Below are positions 27,372 through 36,595 of a stretch of DNA of 64,000 bases, piece by piece (position 1 is the stretch's first letter; the number at the start of each line of letters is the position of its first letter). The notes beneath the pieces were generated by a model. That model did not search any database, had not been told where the DNA came from, and saw nothing but the letters and a program-made list of their open reading frames with translations. The position numbers and the translations under genes were made by a program. The DNA is from Pseudomonas petrae (lineage in GTDB: Bacteria > Pseudomonadota > Gammaproteobacteria > Pseudomonadales > Pseudomonadaceae), in contig NZ_JAKJXE010000013.1 of the NCBI RefSeq assembly GCF_021728295.1, forward strand, positions 1 to 64,000. The letters are read 5' to 3'.

Positions 27372-28289
27372 TCAAGAGGCCTTGGTGGTCTTCTTCCGGG
27401 GCGGAGCACGGCGTTTTGCCGGTGCATCATCCTTGGCTTCGGCCTTGCCTTTGCTCGCGGGTTTGGCTTTTGCAGGCGCCTTGGCCGCGCTGCTGCGCCC
27501 GCCCAAGCTGCGTTTGAGCAGCTCCGTCAGATCGATCACATCCGCCGACTTACGCTCGGTGTCGCCTGCATCGGTCTCGACATTCTCGATCTTGCCTTCG
27601 CGGGCCTTGGTTTCCACCAGCGACATGATCTGGTCCTGGAAGGTGTCGCGGTACTCTTCGGCGTCTGGCGTCCATTCGGTGCTCATGTCCTTGATCAGGC
27701 GCTTGGCCATGTCCAGCTCGCTTTTGCTGAGCTTGACGTCGGTGGCTTCCTTGGGCAGCTCGAGGCTGTCGAGCCCGCGCACTTCCGAGGGCCAGCGCAG
27801 CAGCACGAGGACGATCGCCGACTCCAGCGGCATCACCGCCGCCAGGTGCTGACTGGTACGAATGACCACATGGGCCAGCGCCACCTTGCCGGTGTCGACC
27901 AGCGCCTGGCGTAACAGCGCGTAGACCTTTTCGCCGCGCTTGTCGGGGGCGAGGAAGTAAGGCGTGTCGATGTGCTGGAGCGGTATCTGATCGCTGTCGA
28001 CAAAACCGAAAATGTCGATGGTCTGGGTCGATTTCGGGTGCGCCGAGCGAATTTCATCCTCGCTGATGACGACGTATCGCCCCTTCTCGTACTGCACGCC
28101 CTTGACGATGTTCTCTTTATTGATCTCCTTGCCGGAGACCTTGTTGATGCGCTTGTAGCCGACCGGATCCATGCTGCGCTTGTCCAGCCAGTCGAAATCG
28201 ACACCTTGCCGGGACGTCGCCGACACCAGCGCCACAGGAATATGCACCAGCCCAAAACTGATCGCGCCTTTCCAGATTGCCCGAGGCAT
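27372..28289 (-). CDS. ku: Bacterial Ku, DNA end-binding protein
   Basis: The 305-residue product begins MPRAIWKGAISFGLVHIPVA, the signature start of bacterial Ku. The bridge region SLELPKEATDVKLSKSELDM is also typical. The last 45 residues form a Lys/Ala/Pro-rich tail (AKAPAKAKPASKGKAEAK), which in this family binds DNA and LigD. Ku forms a ring dimer on broken ends and recruits LigD, the next gene. The longer frame upstream of 28289 is not part of the protein. Confidence 0.95.
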   Translation of the reverse strand: MPRAIWKGAISFGLVHIPVALVSATSRQGVDFDWLDKRSMDPVGYKRINKVSGKEINKENIVKGVQYEKGRYVVISEDEIRSAHPKSTQTIDIFGFVDSDQIPLQHIDTPYFLAPDKRGEKVYALLRQALVDTGKVALAHVVIRTSQHLAAVMPLESAIVLVLLRWPSEVRGLDSLELPKEATDVKLSKSELDMAKRLIKDMSTEWTPDAEEYRDTFQDQIMSLVETKAREGKIENVETDAGDTERKSADVIDLTELLKRSLGGRSSAAKAPAKAKPASKGKAEAKDDAPAKRRAPPRKKTTKAS

Positions 28290-28582
28290 AGTTGTAGTTC
28301 CGATGGGGTGTGAGAGGGATGTGTGTAAGCAGTGACCGGAGCGCACGCGGAAAAGTTTCGGCCGAGCGACCGGTGCGTCGCTTGCATCAATGCAGATGGG
28401 CGCGGCCTGCCCGGCTTTGGTGCGGACGTGGCATCGGGCCGTATCCCGTGCTGATCGACGCTGCACGATTCCCTTGCCGCCCCTTCTTAACGCAACGAAA
28501 AAGCGTTAACCTCGCGCCACTCTTTTCTGCAGGCCGTACCAGAGCCTTCTCTGCCAGGCGTGCGACTTCTCCGGGTATTCCC

Positions 28583-29767
28583 ATGACGTCTATTTCTCCC
28601 GCAACCCACGGCGCCACCATGACCAAGGGCCTGGCGATGCTGTTCGCGTTCTGCTGCGGCGCGATCGTTGCCAACCTGTATTACGCGCAACCCATCATTG
28701 GCTTGATTGCGCCGGACATCGGCCTGTCCGGCACCCTGGCCAGCTTTATCGTGTCGCTGACGCAGATCGGCTATGCCCTCGGCCTGTTCTTCCTCGTGCC
28801 GTTGGGCGACTTGCTGGAAAACCGTCGCCTAATGATCGTCACTACCGGGGTTGCCATTCTCAGTCTGCTCAGCGCCGCCTTCGCACAAACGCCCAATCTG
28901 TTCCTGCTCGCCTCGCTGCTGGTAGGTTTTAGCTCGGTGGCGGTGCAGATTCTGGTGCCACTGGCCGCCAACCTGGCGCCGGAAGAAACACGCGGGCGCG
29001 TGGTCGGCAGCATCATGGGCGGCCTGCTGCTGGGCATTCTGCTGGCGAGGCCCGCGGCCAGTCTGATCGCCGACCATTTCGGCTGGCGCGCGGTGTTCGG
29101 CACGGCCGCCGTGGTGATGCTGCTGATCAGCGTGGTGCTGGCGACCACTATTCCGAAGCATCAGCCCGCGCACACTGCCACCTATGGCCAGTTGCTCAAA
29201 TCGTTATGGACCCTGCTGCGCAGAAAACCGGTGCTGCGCCAGCGCGCGTTTTATCAGGCGTGCATGTTCGCCACCTTCAGCCTGTTCTGGACCGCCGTGC
29301 CGCTTGAACTGGCGCGCAATCACGGCCTGTCGCAAAGCCAGATCGCCCTGTTCGCCCTGGTCGGGGCGATCGGCGCCATCGCCGCGCCCATCGCCGGCCG
29401 CCTGGCCGATGCCGGCCACACCCGCGTCGCCAGCCTGTGCGCCATGCTGTTCGCCGCACTGAGCTTTCTGCCCAGCCTGATCGAACCGGCATACGCCGTG
29501 ATCGGCATGGCCGTGACTGGGGTTATCCTCGATTTCTGCGTGCAGATGAACATGGTCCTCGGCCAGCGCGCGGTCTACGCCCTCGACGCCAAAAGCCGCA
29601 GCCGGCTCAACGCGCTTTACATGACCAGCATCTTCATCGGCGGCGCGATCGGCTCCGTGGTGGCCAGCGCGCTGTATGACCATGGTGGCTGGGTCTGGAT
29701 TGTGATCGTGGGGAGTGTATTTCCGGTGTTGGCGTTGTTAGGGTTTTTGAAGAACTCACGGCCATGA
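28583..29767 (+). CDS. MFS transporter, drug/sugar efflux type
   Basis: The 394-residue protein has about 12 helices. GAIVANLYYAQPIIGLIAPD in helix 1, GLFFLVPLGDLLENRRLMI with the MFS loop 2-3 motif and LAPEETRGRVVGSIMGGLLL in helices 4-5 belong to the DHA1-like family often annotated as arabinose efflux/multidrug permeases. The substrate is unknown. The 293 bases before it, divergent from ku, hold no gene and probably the promoters of both. A bidirectional terminator follows at 29831. Confidence 0.88.
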   Translation: MTSISPATHGATMTKGLAMLFAFCCGAIVANLYYAQPIIGLIAPDIGLSGTLASFIVSLTQIGYALGLFFLVPLGDLLENRRLMIVTTGVAILSLLSAAFAQTPNLFLLASLLVGFSSVAVQILVPLAANLAPEETRGRVVGSIMGGLLLGILLARPAASLIADHFGWRAVFGTAAVVMLLISVVLATTIPKHQPAHTATYGQLLKSLWTLLRRKPVLRQRAFYQACMFATFSLFWTAVPLELARNHGLSQSQIALFALVGAIGAIAAPIAGRLADAGHTRVASLCAMLFAALSFLPSLIEPAYAVIGMAVTGVILDFCVQMNMVLGQRAVYALDAKSRSRLNALYMTSIFIGGAIGSVVASALYDHGGWVWIVIVGSVFPVLALLGFLKNSRP

Positions 29768-29830
29768 ATAACGGAGCACGGCACGCGCAGGATGATCAGG
29801 CCATAGGCGTAAGGCGCTGATCGCCGCCCA

Positions 29831-29860
29831 AGAAAAAACCGCCAGTTCGGCGGTTTTCTT
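29831..29860. terminator. Rho-independent terminator, bidirectional
   Basis: AAAACCGCC and GGCGGTTTT form a nine-base stem around AGTTC. A-rich sequence on the left and T-rich sequence on the right let it end both the MFS transcript and the minus-strand small-gene transcript. Confidence 0.85.
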
Positions 29861-29868
29861 GTGAAGAG

Positions 29869-30039
29869 TCAGCCCCTGAACCCGGCCATAGGGCCTGCCG
29901 GTTCAAGGTCTCTTTCAATTTCGAGCGCAACGCGCAGAAAATGCATCTGAGAGGGGATAATCTCGGCAGCGCGTTTGCGGGCTTCGGCACGGAATTCAGC
30001 GATCGACTGCAGTTTTTGTCTGCGTTTCCTTGTGTTCAT
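29869..30039 (-). CDS. 56-residue basic protein of unknown function
   Basis: A strong GGGAGG site precedes the ATG at 30037-30039. The product, MNTRKRRQKLQSIAEFRAEA and onward, is basic in its first 25 residues and predicted helical, then has a central IIPSQMHFLRVALEIERDLE. It starts 33 bases after the stop of the GNAT-like gene and ends nine bases before the terminator, so the two form a compact operon. I do not recognise it; an antitoxin- or DNA-binding-like small protein is possible but unproven. Confidence 0.55.
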   Translation of the reverse strand: MNTRKRRQKLQSIAEFRAEARKRAAEIIPSQMHFLRVALEIERDLEPAGPMAGFRG

Positions 30040-30072
30040 GAGCACCTCCCTGCTCTGGTCGTGAAAGTCATA

Positions 30073-30579
30073 TTAGGAACGACCTGCCGAAATGACAAGG
30101 CATCCATCCGCATCGAACTGGAAACCCAGCCTTTGGTAGTAACTCACCACACCTGGCTCGGGGCTCTCAATCTGGATGACTTCACAGCCCAGCATCCTTG
30201 CGTAAACACCTACCGCTAGAAACATCAACCGGGCCACCAGTCCTTTTAGGGGATGCCTCATGTTCGGCTGACCCTCGAGCAGGATGACCTTGATCCGCAA
30301 ATGGCTCCTTCGCGGTGTTGCATAACACAAACCGCAAAGCTCATCGGCATGCCAAAGGGCGAGATCAAGCCCCTTGGCATCTTTGCGTTTCCAGCGCGGT
30401 ACGTCCCCCCATGGATAAGAGCTGCCATACCACCCATGACTGATCTCTATCGCGGCTGAATCTATAGGCGAAAAGCGTACTAAACGCCCATCAATGCCAA
30501 GCGTGCTTAGCCCGGGCGAGTTGGCAACTGCTTTATTGACCTGCTGGCGCGCCTCCGACCTAGCGATCTGATCGCGCAT
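30073..30579 (-). CDS. GNAT-like acetyltransferase of unknown target
   Basis: The 168-residue product starts MRDQIARSEARQQVNKAVAN behind AAGGA. Its C-terminal half has features of an acetyltransferase: a strand LCGLCYATPRRSHLRIKVIL, a helix with LKGLVARLMFLAVGVYARML in the acetyl-CoA region, and VVSYYQRLGFQFDADGC, the classic terminal YYQRLGF motif. The usual R/Q-xx-G-x-G/A loop is not clear. The local base composition is more AT-rich than its neighbours. It is paired with the 56-residue gene downstream. Confidence 0.6.
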   Translation of the reverse strand: MRDQIARSEARQQVNKAVANSPGLSTLGIDGRLVRFSPIDSAAIEISHGWYGSSYPWGDVPRWKRKDAKGLDLALWHADELCGLCYATPRRSHLRIKVILLEGQPNMRHPLKGLVARLMFLAVGVYARMLGCEVIQIESPEPGVVSYYQRLGFQFDADGCLVISAGRS

Positions 30580-30800
30580 TTGGGTGTCCTTTCCGTGCCT
30601 TCTCATCGCCAAACTCGCCCAAACCCGAGGCAGCGAATAATGGCGAACTCATCAGATCAGCCTGCGGTACATATTTATCGCGACCGAATTTTAGCCCTTC
30701 GAACGATCAACTAATTCCGGCATGTCTTCCGCCCGATCTGGCAGAGACGTTTAAGTGAAAGACCCACAATTTGTATGGTTCGGAATGAATCACGGCCTTT

Positions 30801-33548
30801 TCAGCTATCAACCATCGCCTCAAACCCCCTCCGCAAATCCTCAATCAACGCCTCCACATCCTCCAGCCCAATGTGCAGCCTCAGCAACGGATTCAGGGAT
30901 TTGTCCGGGCCGTTATCACGGTCGCCGACATTCGCAACGATGATCAGGCTTTCAAACCCGCCCCAAGACGCACCCAGGCCGAACAGCTGCAGGGCGTCGA
31001 TGAAGTGTTCCAGATGGCGAGGGTCACTCTCGGCGAGTTCGAAAGTGAGCAAACCATTGCTGCCGCTGAAGTCGCGTTTCCACAGGGCGTGCCCCGCATG
31101 ATTAGGCAGCGCTGGATGGAAAACGCGTTTGACCTGCGGCTGTTGCTGGAGCCAGTGCGCGACCTGCAATGCCTGACGCTCGTGGACGTCCAGCCGCGCG
31201 GCCAGGGTGCGGGCGCCGCGCAGCACCAGATAAGCATCGTCCGGGCTGACGGCGTTGCCGAAGGTGTCGGTCATGACGGCCAGACGCTGCCAGACGGCTT
31301 GCGTGGTACAGACGCTGCCCATGACCACATCGCTGTGACCGCCCAGGTATTTGGTCAGGGCCATGATGGAAATGTCGGCGCCGAGTGTCAGCGGCCGGTA
31401 CTGATACCCGGAGCCGTAGGTGTTGTCGACCGCCAGCAGAATCCCTTTCGATTTACACAGCGCGGCAATCACCGGAAGGTCGCACAGTTCATACAACAGC
31501 GAGCCGGGAACCTCGGTGTAGACCATTCGGGTGTTGGCTTGCAGCTGTTGCTCCAGACCGCTGCCGTCGGCAGAAAAGTAGCTGTACTGGATACCAAACG
31601 GCGCCAGGAAGGCCTCGGCGATCTGCCGCACCGGTGAATACACCGCGTCGGTAATCAGCACATGATCCCCCGGGCGCAGATAGGCCAGAAATGTCTGCGC
31701 AACCGCCGCCAGGCCCGTGCCGAACAGGCGTGTGCGGTAGCCGCCCTCAAGCTCGGTGATCAGGTCTTCCAGTTCGAACGCTGTCGGGTTACCACGCGCG
31801 CCGTAGCTCAGGACACGCTCAGTGTCGCGGCGCTTTCGTGCGTCTCGCATATCGCCAAGGTTGTCAAATAACACGGTGCTCATTCGCGACACCGGCGGGT
31901 TCACACCGCGCGGCCCATCGCCCTTTGCGCCTCGGGCGGCATGCACCAGTCGGGTCCGAACGCGATCTTCCTCCGCGATGGCCGACAAGGGCTTGAGACT
32001 GGCGATCTCCTGTTCGGTCATTTGCCCCAGCAGCCCGATCTCCCAGGCCAGGTACTGCCGCGCCGCCGCTTTGTTGCCCGAATGGCGGTCATGGGTGAAG
32101 AACAGAAAATCAATGCAGTCCTCGTCAGGCGGATTGCTGGCGCTTTCGCTGAGGTTGAAACCTGCCGCCTGCCATGCGTTGAAATCCAGCCAGCGAACCG
32201 ACCGGCGCAGATCCTCGGGTAACTCCCGTGCAGCCAGCGCAGCCACGGCCGATTGATCAGCCACCAGCACGACAGGCTTCCCCCTGGTGATCGCGTCCGC
32301 AGCCAGCCGCGAGCGAATCGACCAGCGCGAGCCTTCGATATGGCCTTTACGAAACGCCATGCTGCCGCGCAGGTCGAGCAGCGCGACCGTATTGTCTCGG
32401 AGCGCATCAGCCAGTTCTGCAGCGCTCACTTCAGCCAAGGGCGGCAAGACACCGGAGTTGTGGATCGGCAGGTGCAAGCCGCTGCTTAACCCGCCTTCAA
32501 GTACATAGGTGTCGTGGCCCAACTGACGCAGCCAGGCGGCGACGATCGGCGCGCGCACGCCGTCGTTGTCCACCAGCACCAACCGCGCCTGACGCACGCC
32601 GATGTACAGGTCGGTGCTCTGAATCAACTGCCCACCCGGCGTGTGTTGCGCACCCGGCAAACTGCCCAGCGCGAATTCTTCCGGGGTCCGCACATCGCAC
32701 AGAAACAGGCTGCGGGATTCTTCGGCCGACCACGCCAGAACCTGCGCCGCATCCACTGCCTGCACCCCGGCGCGCCGGGCGAGCTGTTGAGCGGCCTGAC
32801 GCTGGGTATCCAGCGACACGCCGGCCGGGACGTTCGGGTATCGGCGATCGCTGCCATGCTCCAGCGGCAAGTCGGCGAGGTACCAGCCCTGAGTGCCGTT
32901 TTCCAGGGCGTAGACCGGATTTTTCACCCCCAGGTCGATCAGCGTCTGCGCGCCTATGATGCTGCGCGTGCGGCCGGCGCAGTTGACCACGATGGGCGTG
33001 GTGTCATCCGGCACCAGCTCGCTCAGCCGATAGCCCAGCTCACCATTCGGGCAGCAGACGGAACCGGGAATGGTCATTTTGCGGTATTCATCGAACGGCC
33101 GGCCGTCCAGCAACACCAGCGGCTTGCCACTCGCTTGCATCGCTGCCAGCTCGGTGGCGCTGATGTGTGGCGTATGGCGGGCCTCTTCGACCAACTCGCC
33201 AAAGGCCTTGGACGGCACGTGTACCCCGGCAAACAGCTCCCGTCCGGCGGCGCGCCAGCCATCGGTGCCGCCCTCAAGAATATGCACGCCGCTATAGCCC
33301 AGCGCTTCAAGACGCTGCGCGGCACGTAAGGCGAGGTCGCCATCATTGCGGTCGTAAACCACCAGGCGAACCCGAGGATTGGGGGCCAGGCGATGCACGT
33401 CCAGCTCGAGGCGGCTGTACGGCAGATTCACCCCGTGAAACAGATGCGCCTCACCGTACTGGCCGTGTTCGCGGACATCGAATACGGCGATTTCCTGCCC
33501 GTCGAACAGCCAGGCGTGTAATTGTTGCGGGGTGACTTTTTGGCTCAT
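30801..33548 (-). CDS. Fusion of a multi-domain rhodanese and a cystathionine beta-lyase
   Basis: The 915-residue product joins two enzymes usually made separately. Residues 1-515 hold four rhodanese-like repeats. Their active-site loops are DVREHGQYGEAH, PIVVNCAGRTRSIIGAQTL (Cys present), LFLCDVRTPEEFALGSLPGA and LLDLRGSMAFRKGHIEGSRW; only the second keeps a CxGRxRS loop. Residues 525-915 are a PLP enzyme of the Cys/Met metabolism family with the Lys in IMALTKYLGGHSDVVMG. The frame runs through without a stop. The start overlaps the cysteine dioxygenase gene region by 31 bases of spacing and uses the ATG at 33548. The role is likely in sulfane-sulfur and cysteine/cystathionine breakdown. Confidence 0.9.
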   Translation of the reverse strand: MSQKVTPQQLHAWLFDGQEIAVFDVREHGQYGEAHLFHGVNLPYSRLELDVHRLAPNPRVRLVVYDRNDGDLALRAAQRLEALGYSGVHILEGGTDGWRAAGRELFAGVHVPSKAFGELVEEARHTPHISATELAAMQASGKPLVLLDGRPFDEYRKMTIPGSVCCPNGELGYRLSELVPDDTTPIVVNCAGRTRSIIGAQTLIDLGVKNPVYALENGTQGWYLADLPLEHGSDRRYPNVPAGVSLDTQRQAAQQLARRAGVQAVDAAQVLAWSAEESRSLFLCDVRTPEEFALGSLPGAQHTPGGQLIQSTDLYIGVRQARLVLVDNDGVRAPIVAAWLRQLGHDTYVLEGGLSSGLHLPIHNSGVLPPLAEVSAAELADALRDNTVALLDLRGSMAFRKGHIEGSRWSIRSRLAADAITRGKPVVLVADQSAVAALAARELPEDLRRSVRWLDFNAWQAAGFNLSESASNPPDEDCIDFLFFTHDRHSGNKAAARQYLAWEIGLLGQMTEQEIASLKPLSAIAEEDRVRTRLVHAARGAKGDGPRGVNPPVSRMSTVLFDNLGDMRDARKRRDTERVLSYGARGNPTAFELEDLITELEGGYRTRLFGTGLAAVAQTFLAYLRPGDHVLITDAVYSPVRQIAEAFLAPFGIQYSYFSADGSGLEQQLQANTRMVYTEVPGSLLYELCDLPVIAALCKSKGILLAVDNTYGSGYQYRPLTLGADISIMALTKYLGGHSDVVMGSVCTTQAVWQRLAVMTDTFGNAVSPDDAYLVLRGARTLAARLDVHERQALQVAHWLQQQPQVKRVFHPALPNHAGHALWKRDFSGSNGLLTFELAESDPRHLEHFIDALQLFGLGASWGGFESLIIVANVGDRDNGPDKSLNPLLRLHIGLEDVEALIEDLRRGFEAMVDS

Positions 33549-33579
33549 GACGTTCTCGTGATTCTGTTGTAAAGCGCCA

Positions 33580-34176
33580 TCAGGCATAGGCCTTGATCGA
33601 CGGGACCATCTGCGAGGCGTTGTAATTGAGCACCTTGCCTTCCTGATTCACGCCATAGCGCCCGTTCAAGGATTCCAGCGGGCGCCCGTACAAGTGGAAA
33701 TGCAGGGTCGGCTTGTCGCCCTCGACCTTGATGCCGTGCAGGTCTTCACCGAGGAAGCTGATGGGCGTTCCGGGCTGCACCACTACTTCCTTTTCCAGCG
33801 CCAGTCGGGCGAATGCCGGATCGCTGCCGTCGTCCGTGCGCGCCCACACGTAATTGATCTCCTGCCCCTCGACCGCAACGATCACCGCCCAGGTTTCATG
33901 GTTGTGGGGCAGCGTACTTTTGCCCGGCAGCAGTGAGTTCATGTACAGCGTCGGGGTCTCGCCGTCGTCGTTCAGCCGGTAGCGGAATGCAGTGTCGCCC
34001 TCGCCCGGCACGGGTGCGGGAAAGGTGTCGAAGTTGAACAGATCACGACGCTCCGCAAGTCCCTCAAGCAGGGTGACGATGCTTTTGAGTGCGTTGCGGT
34101 CGACGCCACGCTCATGGATCGCACGTATCTGCTGAAGAAATGCTTCGACGACTTGGCCGCGGTTTTCGGTGCTCAT
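33580..34176 (-). CDS. Cysteine dioxygenase-type cupin
   Basis: The 198-residue cupin matches bacterial cysteine dioxygenases. The first metal motif is STLPHNHETWAVIVAVEGQE and the second is GIKVEGDKPTLHFHLYGRPL, giving the three-His iron site. The family oxidises cysteine or a related thiol to the sulfinate. AAGGAG lies seven bases before the ATG. It sits between the rhodanese-lyase fusion and the ABC genes in one minus-strand unit, which supports a thiol amino acid as substrate. Confidence 0.88.
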   Translation of the reverse strand: MSTENRGQVVEAFLQQIRAIHERGVDRNALKSIVTLLEGLAERRDLFNFDTFPAPVPGEGDTAFRYRLNDDGETPTLYMNSLLPGKSTLPHNHETWAVIVAVEGQEINYVWARTDDGSDPAFARLALEKEVVVQPGTPISFLGEDLHGIKVEGDKPTLHFHLYGRPLESLNGRYGVNQEGKVLNYNASQMVPSIKAYA

Positions 34177-34228
34177 CAGGTGCTCCTTATAGGTGTTCAG
34201 GCTCGGCTTTTCAGACTCAGCGATTGGC

Positions 34229-35068
34229 TCAGACCGACAGGCTGTAACGGCTGATATTGCTCAACAGAAACGGATCGCCACTGGCGACCGGACGGCGTCC
34301 GGCGTCGCCCAGGGCATGACGCAAAAAAGTCTGGGTCCGCTCATTGGTCGGACGCTGGAAGATGTGTTCGGGGCTGCCGTGCTCGACGATCAGGCCGTTT
34401 TCGGTGAAATACACGACATCGCTGATGTCCTCCGCGAAACGCATTTCGTGTGTGACCAGCACGCAGGTCATACCTTCTTCGGTCAACTCGCGGATCACCG
34501 TCAGCACCTCGCCGACGGTCTCCGGGTCCAGCGCCGACGTCACTTCATCGAAAAGGATCAGCTCCGGCCGCATCGCCAACGCTCGCGCAATGGCGACCCG
34601 TTGCTGCTGACCGCCGGAAAGCTGCCCCGGATAAGCATCGGCCTTGTGCTCCATGCGGACTTTGGCGAGCAGTTCGCGCGCGTGCTTTTCAGCGTTCGTC
34701 GCCGTCTCGCCCAGCACTTTGCGCGGTGCGATCACCAGATTTTCCAGCACCGACAAATGCGGGAACAGGTTGTACTGCTGAAACACGAAGCCCACGCGCT
34801 TGCGCAGTTCGATGCGCTGAGCCTCGCTCTTCAGCGCGTGGACATCGGTGTCGCCCACGCGGATGCTGCCGCGCTCGGTCGGCAACAACCCGGTGATACA
34901 ACGCAGGATGGTCGACTTCCCCGAACCCGACGGGCCGATGATCGACACCGCCTGGCCGCGCTGCACGTCGAGGTCGATGCCCTTGAGCACGCGGTTGCTG
35001 CCGAACGACAGATGAACATCGCGCAGGCTGATCAAGGGTTGTCCGACGCGCGTTTCAGGAGAAGGCAT
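34229..35068 (-). CDS. Amino acid ABC transporter ATP-binding protein
   Basis: The 279-residue ATPase has Walker A GPSGSGKST, Q-loop FVFQQYNLFPH, the signature QLSGGQQQRVAIARALA, Walker B LILFDEVTSALDPE and the H-loop VTHEMRF. This is the polar amino acid uptake (GlnQ/TcyN) group. It overlaps the upstream permease gene by 14 bases. An unusual C-terminal extension of about 30 residues (DAGRRPVASGDPFLLSNISR) goes beyond the typical GlnQ end. Confidence 0.93.
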   Translation of the reverse strand: MPSPETRVGQPLISLRDVHLSFGSNRVLKGIDLDVQRGQAVSIIGPSGSGKSTILRCITGLLPTERGSIRVGDTDVHALKSEAQRIELRKRVGFVFQQYNLFPHLSVLENLVIAPRKVLGETATNAEKHARELLAKVRMEHKADAYPGQLSGGQQQRVAIARALAMRPELILFDEVTSALDPETVGEVLTVIRELTEEGMTCVLVTHEMRFAEDISDVVYFTENGLIVEHGSPEHIFQRPTNERTQTFLRHALGDAGRRPVASGDPFLLSNISRYSLSV

Positions 35069-35843
35069 AACGTCGCTCCAGGAATTGAGTGAATCGGGAA
35101 ATCGGATAGCAGTAGGCGAAAAACAGTGCCAGCACGCTGAAGTAGATCAGCACCGTGAAGCCGGTCCGGTTGACTGTGTTGCTCGCGATCTGCGCGGTGT
35201 CGATAAGGTCATGCACACCCACCAGCGAGGCCAGCGCAGTGCCCATGGTGATCACCGCGTAGAGGTTCATCCACGGCGGTAACATGCGTTTGAAGCACTG
35301 CGGCAGGATGATCGAACGGAAGATCTGTGCGCGAGTGAACGCCAGGGAGCGCGCGGCTTCCCATTGCGTGCTGGGGATGGAGCCAATGGCCCCGCGAAAG
35401 ATTTCCGCGACGTTGGCGCTGGCCGGCAATGCCAGGCCGAGGGTGACTTTCACCCAGTCCGGAAACGAGATCCAGGACTTGCCGATGTGCAGCTCGAACG
35501 GGAAAACGTAGGTGGTGAAATAGATCAGCACCAGCCACGGTGCGTTGCGAAATACCTGCACCCAGATCTTCGCGGGCAGCCGGGTGATCCACAGCGGCGA
35601 CACCGCCAGCGCACCCACCAGCAGGCCGAGCACAGAGCCGATGGCAATCGCCAGCAGGCTGATCAGAATGTTCTGACCAAAGCCCGCCGCCAGCGCTGGC
35701 GACCACTCCCGGAGCGCCGCAAACACCGGGCTTTTCGGGGCGCCGAAGACCAGCCACAACAGCACCGCGGCCAGCAGCACCAGCTTGCCCGGATGCCGAC
35801 GCGGCCACCCAAGCGGCAAGCTCACAGGCGAATCAATGGCCAT
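35055..35843 (-). CDS. Amino acid ABC transporter permease
   Basis: The 262-residue inner-membrane protein has the HisMQ/GlnP-type permease layout. GQNILISLLAIAIGSVLGLL lies near the N-terminus and the EAA loop is EIFRGAIGSIPSTQWEAARSL. It overlaps the ATPase gene downstream and the second permease upstream by 11 bases, so all three are translationally coupled. Confidence 0.92.
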   Translation of the reverse strand: MAIDSPVSLPLGWPRRHPGKLVLLAAVLLWLVFGAPKSPVFAALREWSPALAAGFGQNILISLLAIAIGSVLGLLVGALAVSPLWITRLPAKIWVQVFRNAPWLVLIYFTTYVFPFELHIGKSWISFPDWVKVTLGLALPASANVAEIFRGAIGSIPSTQWEAARSLAFTRAQIFRSIILPQCFKRMLPPWMNLYAVITMGTALASLVGVHDLIDTAQIASNTVNRTGFTVLIYFSVLALFFAYCYPISRFTQFLERRYAFS

Positions 35844-36567
35844 AACCGGGCATCCTCAATTTGGCTTCGAGGGCACGGCCCACGCAGTTGACGACGAAGC
35901 TGAGCAGGCCGAAAAACGCCAGCAGCAGAATCATCAGTTCCAGCACGTTGTCGCTCTGGGTCCAGATCATGATCGAGGCGTAGGTGATGTCGCCGACGGC
36001 AATGGCCGAGGCAACGGCGGTCATTTTCACCAGATCGATCAGGTTGTTGATCAGCGAGGGCAAGGCGAAGCGCATTGCCAGCGGCAACTGCACGTTCCAC
36101 AGCAACTGGCGGCGGCTGAAGGCCAGGGAACTGGCGGCTTCCAGCGTCACGCGCGGCACTGCTTCGATGCCGGCGCGCAAGGCCTCGGCGTGGAACGCGC
36201 CCTTGTGCAGGGAAATCACGATGACCACCCAGGCGAACGGCGTCAGCGGGTTCGCAGCGCCAACGGCCTGGGTCAGCAGCATGTTCAGCACCAGGAACGC
36301 GCAGTAGAGCTGCACCAGCGTCGGCGTATTGCGGGTAACTTCGATGAACACTCGCGCAGGCCTGGCGAACCAAGGCCTGCCACTGGTCAGCATCGCGGCA
36401 AGCGCAAGGCCTGCCAACAGGCTGCCGACGATGGTGAATGCGCATAGCGCAATGGTTGTTATGGCGCCATTGACCAACGAACCGCGCTGGTAAGCGTCCA
36501 GCAGAAAGCCGTAGTTCAGACCGAACTTCGCCGCCGCCTGCACGAACAGTTCAAGCAGGTCCGTCAT
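35833..36567 (-). CDS. Amino acid ABC transporter permease
   Basis: The 244-residue protein is the second HisMQ-type permease of the system. The EAA loop reads FHAEALRAGIEAVPRVTLEA, and the motif ITRNTPTLVQLY appears here as VTRNTPTLVQLYCAF. With the 35055-35843 product it would form the heterodimeric channel. It lies 28 bases downstream of the broken binding-protein gene. Confidence 0.92.
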   Translation of the reverse strand: MTDLLELFVQAAAKFGLNYGFLLDAYQRGSLVNGAITTIALCAFTIVGSLLAGLALAAMLTSGRPWFARPARVFIEVTRNTPTLVQLYCAFLVLNMLLTQAVGAANPLTPFAWVVIVISLHKGAFHAEALRAGIEAVPRVTLEAASSLAFSRRQLLWNVQLPLAMRFALPSLINNLIDLVKMTAVASAIAVGDITYASIMIWTQSDNVLELMILLLAFFGLLSFVVNCVGRALEAKLRMPGYGH

Positions 36568-36595
36568 GCGCTCGCCCCGTTCTCAAGCCGCAAGA

